8,526 nucleotides of DNA from contig WFNC01000116.1 of NCBI GenBank assembly GCA_015488785.1, forward strand, positions 1 through 8,526. The letters run 5' to 3'. Positions 1 to 6,825 of the stretch are shown in pieces. A program made the translations under genes and the position numbers. The notes below the pieces were generated by a model that saw nothing but the letters and a program-made list of their open reading frames with translations, was not told the DNA's origin and searched no databases. Position 1 is the first letter of the stretch. Every line of letters begins with the position of its first letter. This DNA is from Flavobacteriales bacterium (GTDB lineage Bacteria > Bacteroidota > Bacteroidia > Flavobacteriales_D > Parvicellaceae).

Positions 1-1532
1 GTCTTATTTTACTCTTAACTTTTCTTATTTCTACTCTGTCTTATAGTCAACAGAATATTTTTCCAATAGCAAATAAACTAGATTATCAATTAGAGAAAAC
101 AGTTAATAAAAGAACTACAAATATTCATACAACAATACAACCTTACAATTTAGATCAACTCTTAGTAAAAGGTATTTCAATAGATTCATTTAGAACAAAT
201 ACTAAAATAGACAATCAAAAATTAGCTTTACTAAATGGTTCAAAAAAACTTTTTATTGCTCCTATCGGGAATGTAAATTCAGGAATAAACCTATCCAACT
301 CAAACTTAAATTATATAGCAAGTTCGGGAATTCGATTTCAATTTAACCCAAATAAAAAAATTGGATTAGGAATTGATTATCGATATTTCGTAACCGAACA
401 AGAAGTATATATAGATACTTCAAGTTTCACCAAAAATGTAGCTCCTTCAATTGGAAGATTAGGTTTACTACCTTTTCAAAACAATGGGATTCATGACCTG
501 CAAGGCTACATAACATATACTCCTAATCATTTTTTTAATTTTATGTTGGGCAAAGGAAATCACTTTTGGGGAGATGGGTATCGTTCATTTTTATTATCCG
601 ACAACGCTAGCTCTTACCCTTATTTTAGAATTGAAACTTCTTTTTGGAATGTAATGTACACCAATCTATACTCCTATCACACTGATATAAGTTCGGGAGT
701 AGCCAAAGACAAGTACTCTGCTTCTCATCACTTAAGTTGGAATGTAACAGAAGATATTAATTTTGGGCTTTTCGAGACTGTAATTTGGGCAGGAAATGAC
801 ACACTTATCAATAGAGGCTTTGATGTTAATTATATTAATCCCGTTATTTTTTATAGACCCGTTGAATATGCGCAAGGCTCAAACGATAATTCCATTTTAG
901 GCTTAAATTTTAAAGGGAGGCTAAAGCAAAATCATTTATTCTATGGTCAATTGGTTCTAGACGAATTTGTATTGGCAGAACTAAGAAGTGGAAATAAGTG
1001 GTGGGGAAACAAATATGCGATACAATTGGGGTATAAAAACTATGAACTATTCAACAATCCTAATTTAGCATTCTTAATAGAACGAAATATAGCTCGCCCC
1101 TTTACTTATGCGCATATTAATGGGACACTTAATTATGGTCATTTAAATCAATCTTTAGCTCACCCATTGGGAGCAAATTTTAAAGAAACAGTAGCGCTAT
1201 TATCTTATAAAAAAAACAAATGGAATTTTAAAGAGAAAGTTAATTTTATAGCTTACGGAGCAGATACCTCTGCTACAAGTTTTGGTGGTAATATTTACAA
1301 AAATTACTCAACTAGAATAGGAGATTACCATAATAATATATTGCAAGGAGAAACACACCGTATTTTTTTCAATGAAATATCAGCAAGTTACACCTTGATT
1401 GATGCCATAAATTTAAAAGCTTTTGCTTCTTTTATTATCCGAAATGAAAATACAGAAAGTAATCATCAAACAGATTTATTTTTTAAAGTAGGTATTGCCA
1501 CACAACTTTGGAATTCCTACAAAGATTTTTAG
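1..1532 (+). CDS. RemB/Wzi-like outer-membrane beta-barrel protein (5' end outside window)
   Basis: The frame that ends with TAG at 1530-1532 is open back to the window edge, giving 509 visible residues from base 3. The first visible residues, LILLLTFLISTLSYSQQ, are the hydrophobic core and cleavage region of a signal peptide, so only the Met and a few basic residues are missing; the ATG at 543 is an internal methionine. The mature part is rich in alternating aromatic and polar strands (for example GIGFDYRY-type and NLYSYHTDI-type segments), as in outer-membrane barrels. Signature stretches include GKGNHFWGDGYRSFLLSDNA, NRGFDVNYINPVIFYRPVEY, DEFVLAEL, KWWGNKYAIQLGYK and YGHLNQSLAHPLGANFKE. 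From memory these match the family annotated in flavobacteria as gliding motility protein RemB, related to the capsule assembly protein Wzi. A role in gliding or surface polysaccharide is inferred from family only; no gliding gene is adjacent. A 7-bp hairpin (1532-1538 with 1545-1551) sits on the stop codon but has no T-tract. Confidence 0.8.
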   Translation, partial: LILLLTFLISTLSYSQQNIFPIANKLDYQLEKTVNKRTTNIHTTIQPYNLDQLLVKGISIDSFRTNTKIDNQKLALLNGSKKLFIAPIGNVNSGINLSNSNLNYIASSGIRFQFNPNKKIGLGIDYRYFVTEQEVYIDTSSFTKNVAPSIGRLGLLPFQNNGIHDLQGYITYTPNHFFNFMLGKGNHFWGDGYRSFLLSDNASSYPYFRIETSFWNVMYTNLYSYHTDISSGVAKDKYSASHHLSWNVTEDINFGLFETVIWAGNDTLINRGFDVNYINPVIFYRPVEYAQGSNDNSILGLNFKGRLKQNHLFYGQLVLDEFVLAELRSGNKWWGNKYAIQLGYKNYELFNNPNLAFLIERNIARPFTYAHINGTLNYGHLNQSLAHPLGANFKETVALLSYKKNKWNFKEKVNFIAYGADTSATSFGGNIYKNYSTRIGDYHNNILQGETHRIFFNEISASYTLIDAINLKAFASFIIRNENTESNHQTDLFFKVGIATQLWNSYKDF

Positions 1533-1615
1533 ATATTAGGGGCTTAATATCCTGTTCAAACTTACATAATTGAATTAAAAATGATCTAAGTCATCTATTT
1601 TGCTCTTATTTTCTG

Positions 1616-1623
1616 TATCTTTG
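1616..1623 (+). promoter_or_regulatory. Bacteroidota -7 promoter element (TATCTTTG) for the TPR-comA operon
   Basis: TATCTTTG matches the Bacteroidota -7 consensus TAnnTTTG exactly and lies 26 nt before the ATG at 1650, leaving a short leader. The -33 TTG is not convincing: the nearest upstream copy (1600-1602) is only 13 nt away, shorter than the usual spacing of about 17-23 nt. The 117-nt gap after the barrel gene also favours an independent promoter here. Confidence 0.55.
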
Positions 1624-1649
1624 TTAGCTAATTCTTTTTTTTAATATAC

Positions 1650-3047
1650 ATGGATAAAAACTTTGACAACGAAAATGAGGAATCTGAAATTTATCAGAAG
1701 GCTAATGATATGCTGAATGAAGAAGTTTCTATCTTTCACGATATTGAAGATTTTGAACTTGTTGCTGATTTTTATATCGAAAATTTAGAATTAGAAAACA
1801 CCAAGGTAATTCTAGAAAAAGGATTAAATCAGTACCCGAACTCGCCAACTCTTTTGATGATTCTTTGCGAATATGACTTTTTGAAAGGAGATAAAATAAA
1901 GGCTTTGAAAACAATGAAAAATATTGTTGAAGTTCACCCATACAATGTTGACTATTTATTAGAATTAGCGAACTTGAATGCTCGAAGTGGAGATTCTTTA
2001 GAAGCTATTCGATTATATGAAGAATCACTAAACTTTGAGTTGGAAGACATTGAAGCGGTCTATATGGACATTGTATTTGAATGTCAAAGAATTAAAGATT
2101 TTGAAAAAGCATTGTCTTACTTAAAAAAAGTAATGGAAATTACTTCAGATAATGAAATGACGCTATTTGAAATGGGAATTTCTTACGGCGAATTGAATCG
2201 AGAGAAAGAGGCGATTAAATACTTTAAAGCATATTTAGATAACGACCCTTATTCTTATGTTGCGTGGTTCAACTTGGGAAATATGTACGCTAAACTAGGT
2301 AAAAATAAAAAATCTGTTTTTGCTTTTGATTATAGTATCGTCACCAACGACAAGTTTCCAGCTGCTTATTATGGAAAAGCAAACGCTTATATTCAATTAA
2401 CAGAATATAAAAAGGCTATAAAAGTATTGAACAGCACTTTTATACTAGAGCAGCCACATGCCTTTGTTTACTGTATGATTGGAGAATGTCACGAGAAGTT
2501 AGAGGACTATTCAAAAGCATTATATTTTTATGAAAAAAGTATAGAGTTAGATAATGATTTTGCGGATGCTTGGATTGGAATTGGAGTTGTTAAAGACCTT
2601 ACAAAGAAATTTCAAGAAGCAGTTAAATATTTAGAAAAGGGAATTGAAAAAGCACCGTCTAATCCTCAGTTTTGGTATTTATATGCCGAATTATTGAGCA
2701 AACTAAAATTAGAAAACGATGCAAAACTTGCATTTAGCAAAGTGATTGAATTAGACCCAAATAATACTGACGCTTGGCTAGATTACAGTAATTTACTTTA
2801 TGAAAATAAACTGGTAAACGAAGCTACAGCTCTGCTCGAAAATGGATTAAAAGCCAATGACGGTCACGATGAATTACGCTATCGATTGGTTGCATATCTA
2901 TTAAAAAAAGGAGATTTAGAAAACGCAAAAAAGAATTTACAATTAGCTTTAGCTGAAAATTACAAAGGGCATGAACAATTGTTTGACTTTTACCCTGCAA
3001 GTAAAGAAATAAATGAAATTGTAGAACTAATTAAAAAATTTAAATAG
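1650..3047 (+). CDS. Cytoplasmic tetratricopeptide-repeat protein
   Basis: The protein has 465 residues with no signal peptide or membrane segment, so it is probably cytoplasmic. After an acidic N-terminus (about residues 1-33) it consists almost wholly of 34-residue TPR units. The phase is clear from about residue 169 onward, with units near 169, 204, 238, 271, 305, 339, 373 and 407. Typical features are the W-x-x-L-G-x-x-Y and A-x-x-x-F/Y-x-K-A-I-E-L-D-P pattern, for example AWFNLGNMYAKLGK and FSKVIELDPNNTDAW. Earlier units (about 34-168) are more degenerate, giving about twelve in all. TPR arrays form a superhelical scaffold for protein partners; the partner cannot be read from the sequence. 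The gene is followed after 30 nt by phosphosulfolactate synthase with no terminator between, so the two are probably co-transcribed. I recall the same pairing in other flavobacteria, which hints at a shared process, but this is not proven. Confidence 0.93.
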   Translation: MDKNFDNENEESEIYQKANDMLNEEVSIFHDIEDFELVADFYIENLELENTKVILEKGLNQYPNSPTLLMILCEYDFLKGDKIKALKTMKNIVEVHPYNVDYLLELANLNARSGDSLEAIRLYEESLNFELEDIEAVYMDIVFECQRIKDFEKALSYLKKVMEITSDNEMTLFEMGISYGELNREKEAIKYFKAYLDNDPYSYVAWFNLGNMYAKLGKNKKSVFAFDYSIVTNDKFPAAYYGKANAYIQLTEYKKAIKVLNSTFILEQPHAFVYCMIGECHEKLEDYSKALYFYEKSIELDNDFADAWIGIGVVKDLTKKFQEAVKYLEKGIEKAPSNPQFWYLYAELLSKLKLENDAKLAFSKVIELDPNNTDAWLDYSNLLYENKLVNEATALLENGLKANDGHDELRYRLVAYLLKKGDLENAKKNLQLALAENYKGHEQLFDFYPASKEINEIVELIKKFK

Positions 3048-3077
3048 TTTTTACACAAATTATAAAATACATACATT

Positions 3078-3896
3078 ATGAATTTTAACTTACCATATAT
3101 TCCAGACAGAGGAGAGAAACCAAGAGAAGCTGGAGTAACAATGATGATGGACAAAGGTTTAAGCCTTAGAGAAACGGAAGACTTTATTGCAAGTTCGGGG
3201 CATGTAACCGATATTATAAAGTTTGGTTTTGGAACATCTTACATTACCAATGATTTAGAAGAAAAAATTAAACTTTACCAGTCTGCTAATATTAAGCCTT
3301 ATTTTGGAGGTACATTATTCGAAGCATTTATCGCTCGTAATATGTTTGATGATTATAGAAAACTATTAGATAAGTATAACTTAAATCTTTGTGAAGTTTC
3401 CGATGGCTCAATTGTTATACCACACGATCAAAAATGTGAATATATCAGTACGCTAAAAAAGCAATCTATTGTAATGAGTGAAGTAGGTTCTAAAGAAGCT
3501 GGAATTGTTTTGAGTCCATCTAAATGGATAAAAATGATGACAAATGAATTAGAAGCAGGATCTTGGAAAGTAATAGCAGAAGGAAGAGAAAGTGGATCTG
3601 TAGGAATTTTCAAACCAGACGGATCACCTCACACCGATTTGATTAACCAAATAATTTCTAAAGTCAAACCAGAACAAATACTTTGGGAAGCTCCAGAAAA
3701 GAAACAACAAGTTTGGTTCATAAAACTTTTTGGTCATAATGTAAACTTAGGAAACATTGCTTACAATGAAATGATTCCTTTAGAATGTCTAAGACTTGGT
3801 TTAAGAGGCGATACATTTTTTGATTATTTACCACAAGAAATTGTGGAAGCGAGAAAACAACCAGACGAAGCTTATCAAGTTCCGAGTTTAAAATAA
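3078..3896 (+). CDS. comA: Phosphosulfolactate synthase (ComA family)
   Basis: The 272-residue protein matches the ComA/phosphosulfolactate synthase family, a TIM-barrel enzyme that adds sulfite to phosphoenolpyruvate to give (2R)-phospho-3-sulfolactate. Conserved blocks follow the expected order: KPREAGVTMMMDKGLS (residues 14-29), DIIKFGFGTS (45-54), YFGGTLFE (75-82), CEVSDGSI (105-112), EVGSK (135-139), AEGRESG (167-173), FGHNVNLGNI (218-227) and LGLRGDTF (240-247). Length fits the family (about 250-280). In methanogens the reaction starts coenzyme M synthesis. Bacteroidota are not known to make coenzyme M, so the product may instead feed sulfolactate or sulfonate/sulfonolipid metabolism; that use is inference. 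The gene is second in an operon behind the TPR gene and is followed five bases after its stop by a strong terminator. The symbol refers to the methanogen enzyme and not to the competence protein ComA. Confidence 0.92.
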   Translation: MNFNLPYIPDRGEKPREAGVTMMMDKGLSLRETEDFIASSGHVTDIIKFGFGTSYITNDLEEKIKLYQSANIKPYFGGTLFEAFIARNMFDDYRKLLDKYNLNLCEVSDGSIVIPHDQKCEYISTLKKQSIVMSEVGSKEAGIVLSPSKWIKMMTNELEAGSWKVIAEGRESGSVGIFKPDGSPHTDLINQIISKVKPEQILWEAPEKKQQVWFIKLFGHNVNLGNIAYNEMIPLECLRLGLRGDTFFDYLPQEIVEARKQPDEAYQVPSLK

Positions 3897-3900
3897 AAAC

Positions 3901-3941
3901 AAAAAAAAGCCTTAATTATTAAATAGTTAAGGCTTTTTTTT
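3901..3941 (+). terminator. Intrinsic terminator after comA
   Basis: A 7-bp core stem GCCTTAA (3909-3915) pairs with TTAAGGC (3927-3933) around an 11-nt loop. It is extended by eight A residues before and eight T residues after, so the stem can reach 15 bp and ends in a T-tract. The A-tract on the 5' side means it could also stop transcription from the other strand. It closes the TPR-comA operon. Confidence 0.93.
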
Positions 3942-3987
3942 GTAGTTTGCATTGAGTTTAAATCTCACCGAATTAAATACAACCACT

Positions 3988-5682
3988 ATGAAATCTTATC
4001 TAACTATTATTAGTTTAGCTCTAGCTTCTACAGCGATTAGCCAAAACATTGGTATAAATCAAAATTCTCCTACCAATTCATTACACGTCTCACCAATTAA
4101 TATTGGCGATAATCCAATACGTATTGACAACATGCAGTCTTATACTTCTGGAGACACTACATTACTGATTATAGATCAACCAACTGGTATTGTTCGTTAT
4201 GTTAGCAAAAGTGATTTAGGAGGAATGTTAGGAGATGTACTTTTTCAAAACTCTACATTTTTAGATAGTTTAACTACTCACATTACAAATGGAAGTGGAA
4301 CAGGAGGAGCTGGAGACCAAACTTTAGGTAGTACAGGAACAGATATAACATTAACAAATGGAGGAAGTGTTTCTTTTTCAACAATAAATGCAAATGATTG
4401 GCATACGAATGGTAACACAGGAACAAATTCAAGTACAAATTTCTTAGGAACTACTGATAACCAAGGACTTTCCTTTAAAACAAACAATATAGAGCGAATG
4501 AATATTTTCGCTGACGGAAGAGTCGTTGTAAATTCTACAACAGCATTTGCTTCTTCTATTTTTCATTCCGTTTCTACAGGAACTGATGATGCAATTACTG
4601 TAGATGCTTCAGGAACTGGAACTGGAATTCATTCTCAAAATTCGGGAAGTGGTCCTGCTATAGTAGGTATAAATTCAGGAACAAACTCTGGAATACTAGG
4701 AACAACAGCAGACGCTTCTAGTGCTGGAATTCAAGCTACTAATACCTCACCCGTTGGAAATGGTATTATTTCATCGGGGAACAATTTACCTGGATATTAT
4801 TTTGCAACAGGAGCTGGAGGTTCTTTCTCTGGAGAAACAGGTTCTTACTCAAGAGCATCAATAGCTACGGGAACTGGAGTTGTTGGTCTTGGAAATAATC
4901 AAACTTTAGCACATCTTTTGACTAGTGGATCAGGAGGAGCTTTTACAGGGAATGACGGTATATTAGCATCAGCAACCGTCACAGCTGGAACTGGTGTAGT
5001 AGGAGCAGGAAACAATTCTACTCAGTATTTTATGCAGACTTCTGGAGGTGGAGGTAGTTTTACAGGTACTCAAAATGGAGCATATGGATTTGCAACAAAC
5101 ACTTCAGGAAACAGTAGAGGTTTAATAGGTGAAGGCTCTGAATATGGAGTCGTTTCTATTGGAGATTTTGGTGGAACTGGAGCTAAATATTTTATTATTG
5201 ATCATCCTTTGGATCCTGAAAACAAGATTTTAAAACATGCCTGTATAGAATCTCCTGAAATATTAAATATTTATAGAGGGAATATTATTCTTAACGCCCA
5301 AGGTGAAGGTATAGTTCAACTTCCTGACTATTTTCATGCTATTAATACTAATTTCAGTTATACATTAACTCCGATAGGAGCTCCTACCGTAACTTATATA
5401 GCAGAGGAAATAAATGAGAATGGAACCTTCAAAATTGCAGGAGGAAATGCTAATCAAAAAATTTCTTGGTATGTTTACGCTGAACGAAACGATAAATCAA
5501 TTAACAACAATCCAAAAACAAAACAAATGGTTGTTGAAAAAACAGGGGAACAAATTGGTAAATATTTAAATCCTGCTGCATATGGAAAAGATAGATCTTA
5601 TTCGTATTTTGGAAGTAAAGGTTATACGACAGTAAAAACAGAAGGAAAAGAAGTAAAATCAAATGTAGGTTTGAAAAAATAA
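3988..5682 (+). CDS. Secreted fibre-like repeat protein with conserved C-terminal domain
   Basis: I place the start at ATG 3988 (564 residues), not at the in-frame TTG at 3952, because MKSYLTIISLALASTAISQ is a complete signal peptide beginning at that Met. The mature N-terminus (IGINQNSPTNSLHV) and a later block (LSFKTNNIERMNIFADGRVVVN) are typical of Bacteroidota tail-fibre-like surface proteins. Residues about 220-381 are rich in Gly, Thr, Ser and Asn and include three tandem units of 38-41 residues starting with GNN (264, 302, 341). Residues about 399-500, starting AKYFIIDHPLDPENK and including NIYRGNI, VQLPDYF and YTLTPIGAP, form a domain I have seen at the end of many such repeat proteins in Bacteroidota and other phyla; it may fold as a cap. 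The basic tail (about 501-564) shows no recognisable type IX sorting domain, so its route and anchoring are unknown. Adhesion or surface fibre is a guess. It is a single-gene unit between two terminators. TAGTTTG at 3943-3949 is one base short of a -7 element. Confidence 0.85.
   Translation: MKSYLTIISLALASTAISQNIGINQNSPTNSLHVSPINIGDNPIRIDNMQSYTSGDTTLLIIDQPTGIVRYVSKSDLGGMLGDVLFQNSTFLDSLTTHITNGSGTGGAGDQTLGSTGTDITLTNGGSVSFSTINANDWHTNGNTGTNSSTNFLGTTDNQGLSFKTNNIERMNIFADGRVVVNSTTAFASSIFHSVSTGTDDAITVDASGTGTGIHSQNSGSGPAIVGINSGTNSGILGTTADASSAGIQATNTSPVGNGIISSGNNLPGYYFATGAGGSFSGETGSYSRASIATGTGVVGLGNNQTLAHLLTSGSGGAFTGNDGILASATVTAGTGVVGAGNNSTQYFMQTSGGGGSFTGTQNGAYGFATNTSGNSRGLIGEGSEYGVVSIGDFGGTGAKYFIIDHPLDPENKILKHACIESPEILNIYRGNIILNAQGEGIVQLPDYFHAINTNFSYTLTPIGAPTVTYIAEEINENGTFKIAGGNANQKISWYVYAERNDKSINNNPKTKQMVVEKTGEQIGKYLNPAAYGKDRSYSYFGSKGYTTVKTEGKEVKSNVGLKK
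4777..5130 (+). repeat. Three tandem ~39-residue coding repeats in the fibre-like protein
   Basis: Three in-frame units begin at 4777, 4891 and 5008 (38, 39 and about 41 codons). Each runs GNN, a hydrophobic/aromatic stretch, T/S-G-x-G-G-S/A-F-S/T-G, then a Thr/Ala-rich segment; the first two end in GTGVVG and the third in RGLIG. The units are conserved in protein pattern but diverged in DNA. A looser GxG-rich region (about 4600-4776) precedes them and may hold older copies. Confidence 0.8.
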
Positions 5683-5710
5683 GATTTCTTAATTAAATTC
5701 TAAAAATATA

Positions 5711-5749
5711 AAAAGGGGCAGTTATTAAATTAACAGCCCCTTTTTTTTT
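5711..5749 (+). terminator. Intrinsic terminator after the fibre-like gene
   Basis: AAAAGGGGC (5711-5719) pairs with GCCCCTTTT (5736-5744). An A/A mismatch follows, and then GTTA (5721-5724) pairs with TAAC (5731-5734) around a 6-nt loop. Nine T residues (5741-5749) follow the GCCCC arm. It lies 28 nt after the stop codon of the upstream gene. Confidence 0.93.
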
Positions 5750-5773
5750 ACGTAATCAATTTACCTTGTCTTA

Positions 5774-5790
5774 TCTAAATTTCATTTAGA
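5774..5790. repeat. Short perfect inverted repeat (TCTAAAT-TTC-ATTTAGA)
   Basis: The 7-bp arms at 5774-5780 and 5784-5790 are perfect, with a 3-nt centre. The repeat lies between the terminator at 5711-5749 and the structured element at 5838-5911. It could be a protein-binding site or a hairpin in a leader transcript. TACCTTG at 5762-5768, one base short of a -7 element, lies just upstream. No function can be assigned. Confidence 0.4.
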
Positions 5791-5837
5791 ATTAAACTAA
5801 GGATATCGAAGAGACCAACACAACACCCACTCTTTCT

Positions 5838-5911
5838 GCGTTAGGGATAGGAGCGGCATCCTTTTTTGTTTTTTACAAAAAAGATATAGCGGATAGCTCG
5901 CTCGAACGCCC
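5838..5911 (+). ncRNA. Structured RNA candidate (Flavo-1-like) before the HAD gene
   Basis: This stretch is GC-richer than its surroundings and folds as a closed unit. GCGTT (5838-5842) pairs with AACGC (5905-5909), GAGCG (5851-5855) with CGCTC (5899-5903), and TTTTTTGT (5862-5869) with ACAAAAAA (5875-5882), extended by C5861-G5883. Short sequences are duplicated inside it: GGATAG at 5845-5850 and 5891-5896, and AGCGG at 5852-5856 and 5888-5892. From memory, near-identical elements (GCGTTAGGGATAG, a variable hairpin, then GATATAGCGGATAGC and a closing AACGCCC) are scattered between genes in many flavobacterial genomes. They may correspond to the Flavo-1 RNA motif, but I cannot check this. The strand is chosen from that remembered orientation. 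It ends 30 nt before the ATG at 5942, so it could be a leader or an independent small RNA. Confidence 0.6.
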
Positions 5912-5941
5912 AAATAAAAATTAAGAAGTAACAGAAGAAAC

Positions 5942-6652
5942 ATGACTTTAGAAGAAACGGTAAATACTTACAGCGAAAATGGAACTCAATTTGTTTTGGG
6001 TACAGGGGAATTAACAGCGAAATTGAAAGGAGTAAAGGCTCTTATCTTTGATTGGGACGGTGTATTTCATAGTGGATACAAAAGCGAAAATCAAAGTTCA
6101 TTGTTTTCGGAAGCAGACTCTATGGGGGTGAATATGTTGCGTTTTGCCTATTCGTTGATTAACGATGGTGAAATACCTTATACGGCAATAATTACGGGCG
6201 AAAATAACAAAACGGCTTTCTATTGGGCAGCGCGAGAACATTTGAACGATGTGTTTTTTAAGATTAAAGATAAGGTTGAAATATTGAACTGGCTTATGGA
6301 AAACAAAGGGGTGAAAAAGGAAGAGGTTTTGTTTGTTTTTGATGACATTTTGGATTTGAGCATGGCTAAGGAATGTGGCGTTCGCTATTTGATTAATCGA
6401 GATGCTAGTCTAGCACTCCATTCCTATTGTAAAGAAAATAAAATGTGCGATTTGATAACAGCTAATGATGGAGGAAATCATGCAGTGAGAGAATTGTCGG
6501 AATTAACGATTAGCTTGTTGGGTAATTGGAATACTGTTGTAAATGAAAGAGTGAAATTTAAGGGGGAATATGCTCCATACATAAAGAAGAGACAAGAGAT
6601 TGAAACGAAATTTTATACCCTGAAAAATGGAGAAGTTGTAGTGAGCAAGTAA
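5942..6652 (+). CDS. KdsC-like HAD-superfamily phosphatase
   Basis: The 236-residue protein carries the HAD phosphatase motifs. Motif I is LIFDWDGVF with D37 (nucleophile) and D39, motif II is AIITGE with T85, motif III is the lysine in FKIKDKVEIL (K111), and motif IV is VLFVFDDILDLSM with D134, D135 and D138. The order, the capless spacing and the late GGNHAVRELSEL block (178-188) resemble KdsC, which dephosphorylates KDO 8-phosphate, and related sugar-acid phosphatases. The N-terminus (about 27 residues before the core) and the C-terminus (about 43 residues after it) are longer than in KdsC (about 170-190 residues). No other KDO or sialic acid gene is nearby, so the substrate is open. The leader is A-rich without a clear Shine-Dalgarno sequence. 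Leucine codons are mostly TTG (15 of 23 by hand), unlike the TTA preference of comA, so this gene may have a different history. The structured element lies just upstream; regulation through it is only a possibility. Confidence 0.85.
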   Translation: MTLEETVNTYSENGTQFVLGTGELTAKLKGVKALIFDWDGVFHSGYKSENQSSLFSEADSMGVNMLRFAYSLINDGEIPYTAIITGENNKTAFYWAAREHLNDVFFKIKDKVEILNWLMENKGVKKEEVLFVFDDILDLSMAKECGVRYLINRDASLALHSYCKENKMCDLITANDGGNHAVRELSELTISLLGNWNTVVNERVKFKGEYAPYIKKRQEIETKFYTLKNGEVVVSK

Positions 6653-6709
6653 AAATATTGAAGCACTATTTTTCGCTAAAAATATACCATTAAATATACA
6701 ACTATTTTT

Positions 6710-6738
6710 TTTAATAAAGAATGATATCATTCATTAAA
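6710..6738. promoter_or_regulatory. Palindromic operator-like site upstream of the His-rich gene
   Basis: GAATGATATCATTC (6719-6732) is a perfect 14-bp palindrome. Outside it TTTAAT (6710-6715) and ATTAAA (6733-6738) form a second pair of arms, offset by three A residues on one side. It sits about 45 nt upstream of the -7 element at 6778-6785, a place where a dimeric regulator could act. No T-tract follows, so it is not a standard terminator. The binding protein is unknown. Confidence 0.4.
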
Positions 6739-6777
6739 TAAACTAAAAAATCGCACTTATTTTAAGGTGATTTTACT

Positions 6778-6785
6778 TAACTTTG
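6778..6785 (+). promoter_or_regulatory. Bacteroidota -7 promoter element (TAACTTTG)
   Basis: TAACTTTG matches TAnnTTTG exactly and lies 40 nt before the ATG at 6826. No TTG is present at the expected -33 spacing, so the promoter may be weak or dependent on an activator. A weak hairpin (6747-6754 with 6767-6774) covers the spacer region. Confidence 0.5.
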
Positions 6786-6825
6786 AATTAACAAATAAAT
6801 AAAAACAAATAAATAATAATAAATT

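Noticed and set aside
543..545. ATG as the start of the barrel gene
   Set aside because: The frame continues upstream with no stop and encodes a signal-peptide core and barrel sequence, so this Met is internal.
1532..1551. Hairpin GATATTA/TAATATC at the stop codon of the barrel gene as a terminator
   Set aside because: The 7-bp stem is AT-rich and has no T-tract after it, unlike the three strong terminators in the window. It may still be a weak stop or RNA-stability element.
1729..1941. Minus-strand open frame of 70 codons inside the TPR gene
   Set aside because: It lies wholly within a clear TPR coding sequence, has no family features and is a shadow frame. The same applies to minus-strand frames at 3428-3613, 4278-4487, 6503-6730 and 7612-7833.
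3952..3987. In-frame TTG start that would lengthen the fibre-like protein by 12 residues
   Set aside because: It would put polar residues before a complete signal peptide that begins at ATG 3988, and it starts only 11 nt after the T-tract of the preceding terminator.
4600..5130. Repetitive Gly/Thr-rich DNA as a CRISPR array or mobile repeat
   Set aside because: The units are in frame, diverged in DNA, without constant-length spacers, and lie inside an open reading frame. They are protein repeats.
6747..6774. Hairpin AAAATCGC/GTGATTTT (one G-T pair) as a terminator for the HAD gene
   Set aside because: The loop is large with internal mismatches, only four T residues follow, and it lies about 95 nt after the stop codon over the spacer of a likely promoter.
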